NCBI RefSeq assembly: GCF_006740045.1
Contig: NZ_AP019749.1
Location: 1,755,001 to 1,819,000 of the forward strand
Direction of reading: 5' to 3'
Length of the DNA: 64,000 bases
Source: Comamonas terrigena NBRC 13299
Lineage (GTDB): Bacteria > Pseudomonadota > Gammaproteobacteria > Burkholderiales > Burkholderiaceae_C
Numbering within the stretch: position 1 is the stretch's first letter; the number at the start of each line of letters is the position of its first letter. The notes beneath the pieces were generated by a model, which did no database searches, was not told the origin of the DNA, and saw only the letters and a program-made list of their open reading frames with translations. Position numbers and translations under genes: made by a program. Positions 18,165-27,493 of this stretch are shown piece by piece.

Positions 18165-18991
18165 TCAACGCGTTGGGTTGAGGGTGGTGACCGAAAGCAG
18201 CTGCTCGGACATTTGGCTGCGGGCCCGCAAGCCTGCATTGGGGGATTGCACTTTTTCATCTTGAATAAGGCGGACAAACACCATGGCTTGCGCGCCTTTC
18301 CTGGCCCACCCGACATACCAGCCATAGGCTTGATCAGCTTGGTACTTGTGGTCCTGCCCCGGTGACCCGGTGCCTGTTTTCCCGTAGATCCGCCAACCGT
18401 TCAGATCTTCCTGTCGGGTGATCTCTTCCGTCATCCCATAAGCACCAGCGCTCACGGGGAGCTGGCGATTGACCAGCTTTCTCAGGAATGCAGCCTGCTC
18501 GATGGGGGAAATCTGGAGCGACGACATGACCCAGACACCCTGGTTTTCAGGGTGTTGCACCTGGACAGCTGAGGTGTCTTGGTTTCCGTAGTTGAAGGAG
18601 GCCACATAGGAATCGAAGCGAGTCTGGCCGAGTTGTTTCACCACCTGTTGGGAGTACCAGAAGACGGATTTCTTCATCCAACCGGCTGGATCAATATCTC
18701 CCTTCCATGCATCCCCTGCCCAGTCGGGGTAACCAGCTCGATAGGGCCATGCTGGGCGGTGACTGCTTTGGAGCACGCCAGAGTCAAACCCCATCAAGCT
18801 GATGGCGACTTTGAACGTGGATGCCGGCGTGATGCGCTGTGCGCAACTGGCACCACTGCGGACAACGGTATCGCCTGTTGTTGCATCCACAACCAGGGTG
18901 GGGTGCACAACTCGCCTGCGTGCGAGAGGGGCGCCGAAAACACCTAAAAAGCAGAAAATGCGGTGATGAGGCAGGCGGAGGCTTTGGGCAT
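18165..18991 (-). pseudogene. Class D (OXA-type) beta-lactamase, disrupted 5' end
   Basis: The main frame from about 18908 to 18165 encodes a nearly complete class D enzyme: PASTFK (active Ser and Lys), a KKSVFWYSQQ S-x-V region, FNYGNQD (YGN) and YGKTGTG (KTG). The signal peptide lies in another frame, starting at 18991 (MPKASACLITAFSAF). It hits a TAG at 18944-18946 and then continues as VFSAPLSHAGELCT. A tandem 5-bp repeat (18896-18905) shifts the frame exactly where the family expects ELCT-LVVDATTGD; removing one copy restores it. The gene therefore carries two lesions, and export of an active enzyme is unlikely. A GTG start at 18908 would give a protein without signal peptide. Confidence 0.8.
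18896..18905 (+). repeat. Tandem 5-bp duplication (GGGTG)2 in beta-lactamase gene
   Basis: GGGTG occurs twice back to back. On the coding strand it is CACCC-CACCC. Deleting one unit joins the signal peptide end (ELCT) in frame with LVVDATTGD of the mature enzyme, so the duplication is the frameshifting event. Confidence 0.8.
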
Positions 18992-19228
18992 TTGGACGCT
19001 TGAATGGAAAGCTGTAGTGTCGCCCGAAACACCACTGCCCACGTGAAGCGCCCAGGGGCGATCGCTATGGTTCACCAGCTCCTGTTCGCCGCACACCTGA
19101 AACCCGTCATGGGGCCGTCGACCGCATCGTTGCTCAAATGACCGATAGGGGACCGTGAGGATGCATTGCTGCTTCATGCCACGGGGCAGGCTGGCAGCTG
19201 GCGCCCCGCCAGCAATGCCCCTCTCACC

Positions 19229-21934
19229 CTAGCCCCGGACATCCAGGTTCATCAGACGCACCACCAGCTTTTCCACTTCCAGCAGCACCAGCAGCAGCAC
19301 GCCCAGCCCGATGGAAAGCAGGCCTGCGGTCATGTCGACGGGGCGGCTGTCGAACAGCGCCTGCATGGGCGGGGTGTAGGTGAACAGCAGCTGTGCCAGG
19401 ATGACGCCGCCCACGCCCAGCAGCACGGCCGGGGTGCCCAGCACGCCGCGCAGGCTGAGCGAGGTGCCTTGTATGTAGCGCACGCTGAACAGGTAGAAGA
19501 TTTCCATGATCACCAGGGCATTGACGACGATGGTGCGTGCCAGCTCGACCGAGTCACCACGTTGCAGCGACCATTCGAACATGCCGAAGCAGCCTATGGC
19601 GAACAGCACCGACACCAGGGCAACGCGCCACAGCAGATAGGGCTGCAGCAGCTGTTCGTCGGGGGAGCGGGGCTTGCGCTGCATCAGCGTGGGCTCCGGC
19701 GGCTCGAACGCCAGTGTCAGGCCCAGCGCCACGGCAGTGATCAGATTGACCCAGAGAATCTGCACCGGCGTGACCGGCAGCGACAGGCCCAGCAGGATGG
19801 CCGAGACGATGACAATGGCCTGGCCGCCGTTGGTGGGCAGGGTCCAGGCAATGACCTTGCGCAGGTTTTCGTAGACGGTGCGCCCTTCCTTGACGGCAGC
19901 GACGATGGTGGCGAAGTTGTCGTCGGCCAGCACCATGCCTGCGGCTTCCTTGGCAGCAGCGGTACCGGTGATGCCCATGGCCACGCCGATGTCGGCGCGC
20001 TTGAGTGCCGGGGCGTCGTTGACGCCGTCGCCGGTCATGGCAATGACGCTGCGGTCTGCCTGCAGGGCCTGCACCAGCCGCAGCTTGTGTTCGGGGCTGG
20101 TGCGGGCAAAGACCGTGGAGGCCCTGGCTACGTCGATCAGCTGGGCGTCGTTGAGGCCGTCCAGCTCATGGCCCGAAGTAACGCGGATGGTGTCGGCCAG
20201 GGCCAGCTCCTTGGCAATGGCGGCGGCGGTGGTGGCATGGTCGCCGGTGATCATCTTCACGGCGATGCCAGCGCTGCGGCACTCGCGCACGGCTTGCTTG
20301 GCGGTGTCGCGCGGCGGGTCGATCATGCCCAGCACACCCAGCAGGGTGAGGTCTTTCACATCGTCCATGTCCACGCTGTCTGCGCCGCGTGCCGGGGCGC
20401 GGCTGGCCAGGCCCAGTACGCGGTAGCCCCGGGCGGCCAGGGCGTCGATCTGCTGCAGCCAGTAGGGGGCGTCCAGCGGCTGCAAGCCTTCGGGGCCCTG
20501 CTGGTCCACGCACATGGTCAGCACCTGCTCGGGTGCGCCTTTGACAAAAACCACTGCCAGGGCGTCGGCAGGCCGGTGCAGGGTGGCCATGAAGCGGTGG
20601 ACGGCATCGAACGGCACTTCATCCAGGCGGTGCCAGTCCAGACGCAAGGCCTCCACGTCCAGGCCGGCGCGGCTGGCCAATGCCACCAGGGCGCCCTCCA
20701 TGGCGTCGCCTTCCACGGTCCAGGTGCCGTCGTCGGCCTGTCGCACGTGGGCGTCGTTGCACAGGGCTGCTCCCCGGGCGAACTGCAGCAGCGCCGGGTG
20801 GGCTGCGGGGTCCACCTGCTGGCCCGCCAGACTGAAGCGGCCCTGGGGGGCATAGCCTTCACCTTCTATGTCAAAGCTGGCGCCGGGCAGCACCACGGCG
20901 CGCACGCTCATTTCGTTGCGGGTGAGGGTGCCGGTCTTGTCGGAGCAGATGACCGAGACTGCGCCCAGCGTTTCCACCGCCGGCAGATTGCGCACGATGG
21001 CATAGCGCGCAGCCATGCGTTGCACGCCAATGGCCAGTGCAATGGTCATGACCACGGGCAGGCCTTCGGGGATGGCCGACACCGCAATGCCCACGACGGC
21101 GATGAATGCATCGGCCAGGTCGTAATGGCGCACCCACAGCGCAAAGCAGAACATCAGGGCGGACAGGCTCAGCACCGTGATGGTGAGCTGGCGTGCAAAG
21201 CGGTCCATCAACCGGGTCAGCGGGGTGGCCAGGGTCTCCACCGTGCTCAGCATGGTGCTGATGCGGCCCAGCTCGGTACGCGGGCCGGTGGCCACCACCA
21301 CGCCCAGGCCTTGCCCTGCGGCGACCAGGGTGCCGGAGTAGGCCATGCAGAAGCGGTCACCCAGGGCGGCATCGGCAGCCACGGGGTCGACCGATTTGTC
21401 GACGGCGACCGATTCGCCGGTCAGCATGGCTTCATCCAGCTTCAGGCTGCTGGCGCGCAGCAGGCGCACATCGGCTGGGACGCGGTCTCCGGCTTCCAGC
21501 AGCACGCAGTCGCCTGCCACCAGCTCTTCGGCAGGCACGGAGCTGCGCAGGCCGTCGCGCAGCACATTGGCGCGGCTGGAGACCATGGCCTTCACCGCAT
21601 CCAGCGCTTTTTCCGCGCGGCCTTCCTGCACAAAGCCAAAGATGGCATTGATCAATACCACCGCCAGGATGACCCCAGTATCGACCCAGTGCTGCAGCAA
21701 TGCCGTGACCACGGCCGAGCCCAGCAGCACATAGATCAGCAGGTTGTTGAATTGCGACAGAAAGCGCACCAGCATGCTGCGTGACGCGGCAGCGGGCAGG
21801 GCATTGGGCCCTTGCTGCTGCAAGCGCTCACCGGCCTGGCCGGAGTCCAGTCCGGCGGCGGTCGTGTGCAATTGGGTGAGTACGGCATCGGCCGGCAACG
21901 CGTGCCAATCGGCAACGCGGCTCTGTTTCTGCAT
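19229..21934 (-). CDS. P2-type cation-transporting ATPase
   Basis: The 901-residue inner membrane pump has the full P-type set: a cation ATPase N-terminal domain, the actuator motif MLTGESVAV, the phosphorylation motif ICSDKTGTLT and the hinge MTGDGVNDAPALKRADIG. About ten membrane helices are present, including VSAIPEGLPVVM in M4. The PEGLP motif is typical of P2A/P2B calcium-type pumps. However M6 reads WVNLITAVALG, with Ala where SERCA and PMCA have an Asp that binds calcium, so the transported ion (Ca, Mn, Na or other) is uncertain. It stands alone and its promoter region lies after 21934. Confidence 0.88.
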   Translation of the reverse strand: MQKQSRVADWHALPADAVLTQLHTTAAGLDSGQAGERLQQQGPNALPAAASRSMLVRFLSQFNNLLIYVLLGSAVVTALLQHWVDTGVILAVVLINAIFGFVQEGRAEKALDAVKAMVSSRANVLRDGLRSSVPAEELVAGDCVLLEAGDRVPADVRLLRASSLKLDEAMLTGESVAVDKSVDPVAADAALGDRFCMAYSGTLVAAGQGLGVVVATGPRTELGRISTMLSTVETLATPLTRLMDRFARQLTITVLSLSALMFCFALWVRHYDLADAFIAVVGIAVSAIPEGLPVVMTIALAIGVQRMAARYAIVRNLPAVETLGAVSVICSDKTGTLTRNEMSVRAVVLPGASFDIEGEGYAPQGRFSLAGQQVDPAAHPALLQFARGAALCNDAHVRQADDGTWTVEGDAMEGALVALASRAGLDVEALRLDWHRLDEVPFDAVHRFMATLHRPADALAVVFVKGAPEQVLTMCVDQQGPEGLQPLDAPYWLQQIDALAARGYRVLGLASRAPARGADSVDMDDVKDLTLLGVLGMIDPPRDTAKQAVRECRSAGIAVKMITGDHATTAAAIAKELALADTIRVTSGHELDGLNDAQLIDVARASTVFARTSPEHKLRLVQALQADRSVIAMTGDGVNDAPALKRADIGVAMGITGTAAAKEAAGMVLADDNFATIVAAVKEGRTVYENLRKVIAWTLPTNGGQAIVIVSAILLGLSLPVTPVQILWVNLITAVALGLTLAFEPPEPTLMQRKPRSPDEQLLQPYLLWRVALVSVLFAIGCFGMFEWSLQRGDSVELARTIVVNALVIMEIFYLFSVRYIQGTSLSLRGVLGTPAVLLGVGGVILAQLLFTYTPPMQALFDSRPVDMTAGLLSIGLGVLLLVLLEVEKLVVRLMNLDVRG

Positions 21935-22167
21935 CTGAGACTCCCTGACGATTCAACTGAAACTGAAACGTGTGTGAGCCGGATCTGTGCCCGGTTGGAT
22001 AGCTACCGTGGAGAACGCTGCGGCAAATGATAGGCGCTCAGCAAGCTTTGCCACTGACCATGGGCAGAACGGCGGCCATCGGCATGACAGCAATGTGGCG
22101 GCCCGATGGCGTTTTTTGCCTCTGGAGTCGCCGTTGCATTGCCGCAGTGCATTCTTTCGCCCGCTGC

Positions 22168-22356
22168 TTACTTCCTGCTGTGGACGTCGCCTATTTCGAC
22201 TGCCACGGGCAGGCGTTCGCTCCACATTTCCACGGTGAATTTGTCACCAGCGTGAATACCCAAAGGTACGAACGCATCCGGCTGGACCGCACATCGCTGG
22301 AAGCGGGAGGGCGCGGGGTGGTGCGGTACCACCCAGACCCGGTGCAGTGTTCCTGA
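22168..22356 (+). pseudogene. Possible AraC-family regulator remnant (N-terminal fragment)
   Basis: In the frame ending at 22356 there is a segment FDCHGQAFAPHFHGEFVTSV and a following RTSLEAGGRGVVRYHP. This resembles the cupin-like N-terminal domain of AraC regulators (H-x-H pair, then 'G..V..NP'). The frame stops there with no HTH domain following in any frame I could read, so if the match is right this is a decayed remnant. It fills the otherwise empty region 21935-22552, in which I see nothing else. The assignment rests on a short resemblance and is weak. Confidence 0.35.
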
Positions 22357-22552
22357 GCTATCAGCGCATGCTGGCAGTTCCTGAGCTTGTATGCCTGGCG
22401 GGCTTCCTGGCGGCTCCGTGCTGTGGTGCTTTGTCTGCGCGGGGCGGATGGCCTTGCGCCGCCGCTTGATGGGGCCGCGTACCTGTAGCATGCATGGGCG
22501 GCTGTCTACTTGGAGATAGTCCGATCAAAGCAATTCAGAGGAGTGCATAGAG

Positions 22553-23551
22553 ATGGAGCAGCGCAAACTGGGAGACAAGGGAAAGCTCTCTTCAGCCATA
22601 GGCCTGGGCTGCATGGGAATGAGCGAGTTCTATGGAGAAAGCAACGACGCAGATTCGCTTCGAGTCCTGGCGCGAGCACTGGAGGTCGGCGTCACCCACT
22701 TCGACACCGCAGACACCTACGGCTTTGGCCGCAACGAACAACTCCTCGGTCAGTTTGTTGCTCACCTTGGCAAAGCACAGCGCGACCAAATAGTCCTTGC
22801 CACCAAATTCGGGATTGTTCGCTCTGAAGGGAAGTATGAGCGCCGCATCGACAACTCGCCTGCATACATTCGGCAGGCCTGTGAAGCGTCGCTGAAGCGG
22901 CTCGGCGTCGAAAGAATCGACCTGTACTACTGCCATCGGCGAGACCTCTCTGTTCCCATTGAGGAAGTCGTGTCCTCCATGGCCGCCCTGGTCGCCGCAG
23001 GAAAGGTCGCTGCAATCGGCCTGTCGGAAGTTTCCCCGCAAACGCTCAGGCGGGCCCATGCCATCCACCCCATTGCAGCCATTCAGAGTGAATACTCTCT
23101 CTGGAGCCGAGAGCCTGAGCACGCGATGCTGGACACCTGCGCCGAATTAGGAACGACCTTTGTTGCCTATAGTCCCCTTGGCCGCTCTTTTCTTGCCGGA
23201 CCAGTCAATGTGGACGAACTGGCGTCGAATGATTTCAGGCGTTCCAACCCGAAATTCAACGGCGATGCTGGGGCACAGAACCAGCAACTCGTCAGCGAGC
23301 TGACGGAGTTCTCTTCACGCTATGGGCTGAAAAACTCCCAAGTTGCCTTGGCGTGGATTTTGAACAAGCACCAGAACGTCATTCCAATTCCTGGTACGCG
23401 ACGGGTGAGCTATCTGGAGAGCAATGTCAGCGCTTCCAGCGTGACACTCACCTCAAAGCAAATTCAAGAACTCGATGAGATGTTCGCACCAGGGCGTGTG
23501 GCTGGCGAACGCTACCCTGAGGCGGGCTTCACCGGAATCGAAAGCGAGTGA
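22553..23551 (+). CDS. Aldo/keto reductase
   Basis: The 332-residue protein is a complete (alpha/beta)8 aldo/keto reductase. It has the N-terminal GLGCMGMSEFYG motif, the catalytic Asp/Tyr in FDTADTYG, Lys in LATKFG and His in YYCHRRD. The NADPH-binding end is IPGTRRVSYLESN. The pattern fits the AKR13-like group (YajO/PdxI-like), reducing small aldehydes or ketones with NADPH. Shine-Dalgarno GAGG lies about ten bases upstream. It sits among regulator remnants, so its original regulator may be partly lost. Confidence 0.9.
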   Translation: MEQRKLGDKGKLSSAIGLGCMGMSEFYGESNDADSLRVLARALEVGVTHFDTADTYGFGRNEQLLGQFVAHLGKAQRDQIVLATKFGIVRSEGKYERRIDNSPAYIRQACEASLKRLGVERIDLYYCHRRDLSVPIEEVVSSMAALVAAGKVAAIGLSEVSPQTLRRAHAIHPIAAIQSEYSLWSREPEHAMLDTCAELGTTFVAYSPLGRSFLAGPVNVDELASNDFRRSNPKFNGDAGAQNQQLVSELTEFSSRYGLKNSQVALAWILNKHQNVIPIPGTRRVSYLESNVSASSVTLTSKQIQELDEMFAPGRVAGERYPEAGFTGIESE

Positions 23552-23658
23552 CCGTTCGGCCATGCAAAGCGAGTGGGCATAAGCCTCTCTCCTTGCCGCG
23601 CCATGGATTGACCCGGTTTCACGAGACACTTTTGAGCCCTTGGGTGGACGGTGCTCCT

Positions 23659-23781
23659 ATGCGTGTGATCCCTCTGCAGGACTCTTGGGCGAGACGCCAG
23701 TTTGTGGTGTGCCTCAAGCAGGACGAGCAGCTTTCCCCGACGGCCAAATTACCGGAGAATTGTGCGAGTCCGTTGCGTTAG
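23659..23781 (+). pseudogene. LysR-type regulator C-terminal remnant
   Basis: The frame encodes VIPLQDSWARRQFVVCLK followed by QLSPTAKL. This closely parallels the end of the intact LysR protein encoded on the opposite strand just downstream (LPLIDSWARRQLVVCS, then ELSPASQL). It has no HTH or effector domain in front. It is therefore the tail of a second, related LysR gene, left after deletion, and is oriented opposite to the surviving one. Confidence 0.65.
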
Positions 23782-23823
23782 CCCAGTTAGGCAAAGGGTC
23801 GCTAAACGCTGCTTTTGGCCGAT

Positions 23824-24774
23824 CTACGACTGTTGCAGTCCGACCGAGGATTTAGATGTTGTTGCTGCCAGATCGCGGAGACCTACCGCTTCAAGATGCT
23901 GGACCAATAACTGCGAAGCAGGACTTAGCTCCTGGGGGGGGCGCGAGCAGACTACGAGCTGGCGCCGTGCCCAGGAGTCGATCAATGGCAAGTAGCGCAG
24001 GCCATCGCTTACGTTTCGCAGCAGGCTGTCGGGTACAACGGCCAAGCCCAAACCTGCACGCACGCCGCGCAGGACACTGTCGATTGTGGTGACATTCATG
24101 CGGTAGCGGATCACCCGCCCCAGATGTACGGCAGCTTGGTCAAGGCTCTGCCGTAGCGCTGTGGAAGCTGGCATGCCGATATGGTCGAAGTCCAGCGTGT
24201 CCTCAAAGCTGCATTGGCTACGGTGTGCCAGCACGCTGTGAGGAGCTACCACGGCTACCAGCCGATCCTGCATGTAGGGCCGGACATGCAAGCCATCCAG
24301 CGCCTCTCGATCCCAGCAAAGGCCCACTGCAGTTTGTCCGCTACGCAGGCTGCGCACGATCTCGCGACCATTGCATTCAGTCACGCTGACATCTATTTGT
24401 CGATGGGTCGGATCGGCCAGAAAGTCGGCAATGTCGTCTGGAAGTTGCCCCAGGATCGCCGATAAAGTGGCCATTATCCGAACCTCGCCTTTGATGCCGG
24501 ATGACAGACCGGAAAGCTCCTGCACAGCACTGTCTGCACGTTCCAGTATGGCCTTGGCATGGCCCAGGAGGACCTCGCCTGCAGCGGTAGGCAGCACGCC
24601 CCGCCGATGACGTGCCAGCAGTACCGAACCAAGTTGAGCTTCGAGCTGTTGCATACGTTTGCTCACGGCCGATCCCACAAGGTGGTGTTGTGCCCCTGCC
24701 TGTGCCAGGCTGCGAGTGGCACATACGGTCACAAACAGGCGCAAGTTACTTAAATCCAGGTCCCGCATAGACAA
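23824..24774 (-). CDS. LysR-family transcriptional regulator
   Basis: The 316-residue protein has a typical N-terminal winged HTH (NLRLFVTVCATRSLAQAGAQ...SAVSKRMQQLEAQLG). A periplasmic-binding-like effector domain follows, with VRAGLGLAVVPDSLL near the end. It is divergent from the PQQ dehydrogenase gene at 24963, the usual arrangement of a LysR protein and its target, so it probably controls that gene in response to a sugar or cyclic acid substrate or product. The start could also be the Met two codons later (MRDLDL). Confidence 0.9.
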   Translation of the reverse strand: MSMRDLDLSNLRLFVTVCATRSLAQAGAQHHLVGSAVSKRMQQLEAQLGSVLLARHRRGVLPTAAGEVLLGHAKAILERADSAVQELSGLSSGIKGEVRIMATLSAILGQLPDDIADFLADPTHRQIDVSVTECNGREIVRSLRSGQTAVGLCWDREALDGLHVRPYMQDRLVAVVAPHSVLAHRSQCSFEDTLDFDHIGMPASTALRQSLDQAAVHLGRVIRYRMNVTTIDSVLRGVRAGLGLAVVPDSLLRNVSDGLRYLPLIDSWARRQLVVCSRPPQELSPASQLLVQHLEAVGLRDLAATTSKSSVGLQQS

Positions 24775-24791
24775 GAAAAGGTAGAGAAGAG

Positions 24792-24858
24792 AGTTCTGAA
24801 AGTTCTGAAATGGAATGGCTGGTGATCAATTATTACCGCTTCAGATTCCAATTTGGAA
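24792..24858. promoter_or_regulatory. Divergent LysR/PQQ-dehydrogenase control region
   Basis: A 9-bp direct repeat, AGTTCTGAA, occurs twice in tandem at 24792-24809. A perfect palindrome TTCCAA-T-TTGGAA lies at 24846-24858. The palindrome is of the size of a LysR recognition site, but its dyad is more compact than the classical T-N11-A. Both fall between the two divergent starts. Binding is inferred. Confidence 0.45.
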
Positions 24859-24962
24859 CACGTAAAGTCGGCACCCCGCCTGCAGAGCCACGCGCTCTTT
24901 AAGTTGCTCTTGCGCTCATGTGCAGCGTTGCCCTGCCTTCCACTGTCTTTGCCAGACCATTT

Positions 24963-27437
24963 ATGACTTCTTCGGATTCTCTAACGCCGCCAGCCCGTGT
25001 TGGGCGAGGCGGCCTTGTCGTGTTCATCCTGCTTGCCGCGGCCATGATCGTGCTAGGTGCGGCCCTGCTGTTTGCCGGCGTGCGCCTGCTGGCCGTGGGA
25101 GGCTCTTTCGTCTATGCCTTGACCGGAGTCCTGCTCATGGCTTCAGGTGTTCTACATCTGCAGCGAAAGCAATTGGGCTTCTGGCTTTTTGCCTTGCTTT
25201 CGGTGGCGACTTATGTATGGTCGATCTGGGAGTCGGGCAGCAACGGCTGGGCCTACATCCCGCGTCTGGCCTGGCTGATAGCAGTCAGCTTCCTGTGGCT
25301 GGCATGCTGGTCTGTAGTGCTGCGTATGCTGCCCAACATACGTCCACGCACATATGCTGCCGTGCATGGGGCCTTGCCTCTGGTCATGTTGCTGACCATT
25401 CTTGTGCCCATCCAGTTTCCCTCCGCAGTGCAGCTGGCCGACACAAGTTTGGCTCAACAACGCCCGGCCGCACCCTTCAGCCGTTCCCAAATGACCTCGC
25501 CCGACGGCAACATCGCTGCAAGCCATGACGAGACCAATTGGACAGCCTATGCCGGCTCCAATATGGGGAACCACTATTCCGCAGCAGCTCAGATCACGCC
25601 GACCAACATCGGCCAGCTGGAAAAAGTCTGGGAGTACCACCATGGTGACGTCAAGCCCGCAGGCAGCAAGGTCGCTTACCTGAATGAGTCCACGCCGCTC
25701 AAGATTGGGGATTTGCTCTACACCTGCACTCCTACGCAGGTAATTGTGGCGGTGGAAGCCACTACGGGTAAGGAGCGTTGGCGTTTCGATTCCAAGGTGG
25801 ATCCGGTTTACCTGAAGGGTGGCGGCGCCAATTGCCGTGGTGTTGCTTATTTTGAGGTACCTGGCGCACAGCCGGACTCAGCTTGCGCGCGGCGCGTGAT
25901 CTGGGGCACAACCGACGTGCGCTTGGGGGCGGTAGACGCCACCACGGGCCAGCCTTGCGAAAGTTTCGGCCAGGGGGGATTTGTGGATCTCAAACAAGGC
26001 TTGGGCAAATTCCGCCCAGGATCAACGGCCATCACCTCTGCGCCCACCATTATTCGCGGCACCATCGTCACAGGAGGGCAAGTCATCGACTCTGATGTGC
26101 GCCCAGCTCCGTCAGGTGTAGTGCGCGGCTATGACGCAATCACTGGTCAGCAGCGTTGGGCGTGGGATTTGGGCCGCCCGGGCGTGAACACACCTGCGCC
26201 GGCAGGTGAGACCTATACGCTGAGCACACCCAACTCCTGGGCTCCGCTGTCTGCGGACGACGAATTGGGTCTGGTCTATGTGACCACGGGTAATGCGGCC
26301 GGCGACTTCTACGGCGGCACCCGCACTGAGCAGGAGGGCAAGTACAGCTCTGCCCTGGTTGCGCTGGATGCGTCCACTGGCCAGCCGCGCTGGCATTTTC
26401 AAACCGTGCACCACGACGTCTGGGATTACGACCTCAGTCCACAGCCCAACCTCGTGGATTTCCCCACGCCCGACGGCGTACGCCCGGCTGTGATCCAAGC
26501 CACCAAGTCGGCACAGATCTTTGTGTTGGATCGCGTCACCGGTCAGCCTCTGGTGCCCGTGACCGAAGTGCCCGTGCCTCAGACCGATGTCCCAGGGGAG
26601 CGCACAGCCGCTACCCAGCCCATGTCACTGGATATGCCCAATACCATGGGCCGCCCGGGCAAGGCACATGAGCTCCTGACCGAAGCCAGCACCTGGGGGC
26701 TGACGCCGTTTGACCACATCCAGTGCCGCATCGACTTCCGTCAGGCCCACTATGAAGGCCAGTGGACGCCTGCGCGTGTAGACCAGCAAACGCTGGTCTA
26801 CCCGGGCCACCATGGTGGTCTGAACTGGGGCGGGGTCATGGTGGATCTGCAACGTGGCCTGCTGCTTTTGAACAACCAGCGTCTGCCTTATATGCAAAGC
26901 CTGGTATCGCGCGAAAAGCTCGATGCTATGGGGGCGAAGTCTTTCCAGCAGGCCCCAGGTAAAAGTAAGGGCTTCCGTGTACAGGAAGGCCAGGCTTACG
27001 GCGCCTCCAAAGGTCCGTGGATGTCGTCGCTGAACCAGCCCTGCATCGCGCCACCCTGGGGCTTCCTGTCGGCCATCGACCTGCGCACGCGTGAAGTGGT
27101 CTGGAGTCGCCCTTTCGGTACTGGCTACGACAGCGGCCCTTGGGGGATTCCTTCGCGCACCAAGTGGGAGATCGGTACACCCAGCGATGGCACTGGCGTG
27201 ACCACTGCTGGCGGTGTCACCATCATCGGTGCAGCCCTGGACCAGTTTATCCGTGGCTACAACAGCGAGACTGGCGAGCTGCTTTGGGAACAGCGTTTGC
27301 CCGCAGGCAATCAGGCATCACCCCTGACCTTCATGGCTAATGGACGTCAGTACGTGGTAGCCGTGGTGGGCGGACATGAACGTATCCCAACAAAGCTGGG
27401 TGACAGCATCATTGCTTGGGCTCTGCCGCAGAAATAA
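24963..27437 (+). CDS. Membrane-bound PQQ-dependent dehydrogenase (glucose/quinate/shikimate family)
   Basis: The protein of about 824 residues has five N-terminal membrane helices and then an eight-bladed quinoprotein propeller. The propeller has repeated tryptophan-docking motifs (ATTGKERWRFD, AITGQQRWAWDLG, ASTGQPRWHFQTVHHDVWDYD, SETGELLWEQRLP). This is the GCD/QuiA family, which oxidises glucose, quinate or shikimate in the periplasm and passes electrons to ubiquinone. Quinate/shikimate is likely for this taxon, but the substrate cannot be fixed by eye. The ATG at 24963 is chosen; an upstream ATG at 24918 would add 15 residues. No PQQ synthesis genes are in the window. Confidence 0.9.
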   Translation: MTSSDSLTPPARVGRGGLVVFILLAAAMIVLGAALLFAGVRLLAVGGSFVYALTGVLLMASGVLHLQRKQLGFWLFALLSVATYVWSIWESGSNGWAYIPRLAWLIAVSFLWLACWSVVLRMLPNIRPRTYAAVHGALPLVMLLTILVPIQFPSAVQLADTSLAQQRPAAPFSRSQMTSPDGNIAASHDETNWTAYAGSNMGNHYSAAAQITPTNIGQLEKVWEYHHGDVKPAGSKVAYLNESTPLKIGDLLYTCTPTQVIVAVEATTGKERWRFDSKVDPVYLKGGGANCRGVAYFEVPGAQPDSACARRVIWGTTDVRLGAVDATTGQPCESFGQGGFVDLKQGLGKFRPGSTAITSAPTIIRGTIVTGGQVIDSDVRPAPSGVVRGYDAITGQQRWAWDLGRPGVNTPAPAGETYTLSTPNSWAPLSADDELGLVYVTTGNAAGDFYGGTRTEQEGKYSSALVALDASTGQPRWHFQTVHHDVWDYDLSPQPNLVDFPTPDGVRPAVIQATKSAQIFVLDRVTGQPLVPVTEVPVPQTDVPGERTAATQPMSLDMPNTMGRPGKAHELLTEASTWGLTPFDHIQCRIDFRQAHYEGQWTPARVDQQTLVYPGHHGGLNWGGVMVDLQRGLLLLNNQRLPYMQSLVSREKLDAMGAKSFQQAPGKSKGFRVQEGQAYGASKGPWMSSLNQPCIAPPWGFLSAIDLRTREVVWSRPFGTGYDSGPWGIPSRTKWEIGTPSDGTGVTTAGGVTIIGAALDQFIRGYNSETGELLWEQRLPAGNQASPLTFMANGRQYVVAVVGGHERIPTKLGDSIIAWALPQK

Positions 27438-27467
27438 CTGAATCCACGGACGACAGGATCTGCACAG

Positions 27468-27493
27468 AAAAAGCCACCTTGGGTGGCTTTTTT
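27468..27493 (+). terminator. Rho-independent terminator after PQQ dehydrogenase
   Basis: The stem AAGCCACC (27471-27478) pairs with GGTGGCTT (27482-27489) and is followed by TTTT, about 30 bases after the stop codon. A-residues before the stem allow partial function in both directions. Confidence 0.85.

Noticed and set aside
19166..21784. 872-codon plus-strand open frame opposite the P-type ATPase
   Set aside because: Its translation is low-complexity, full of His, Gln and Gly with no domain; it is the antisense shadow of a GC-rich gene whose own strand carries all P-ATPase motifs.
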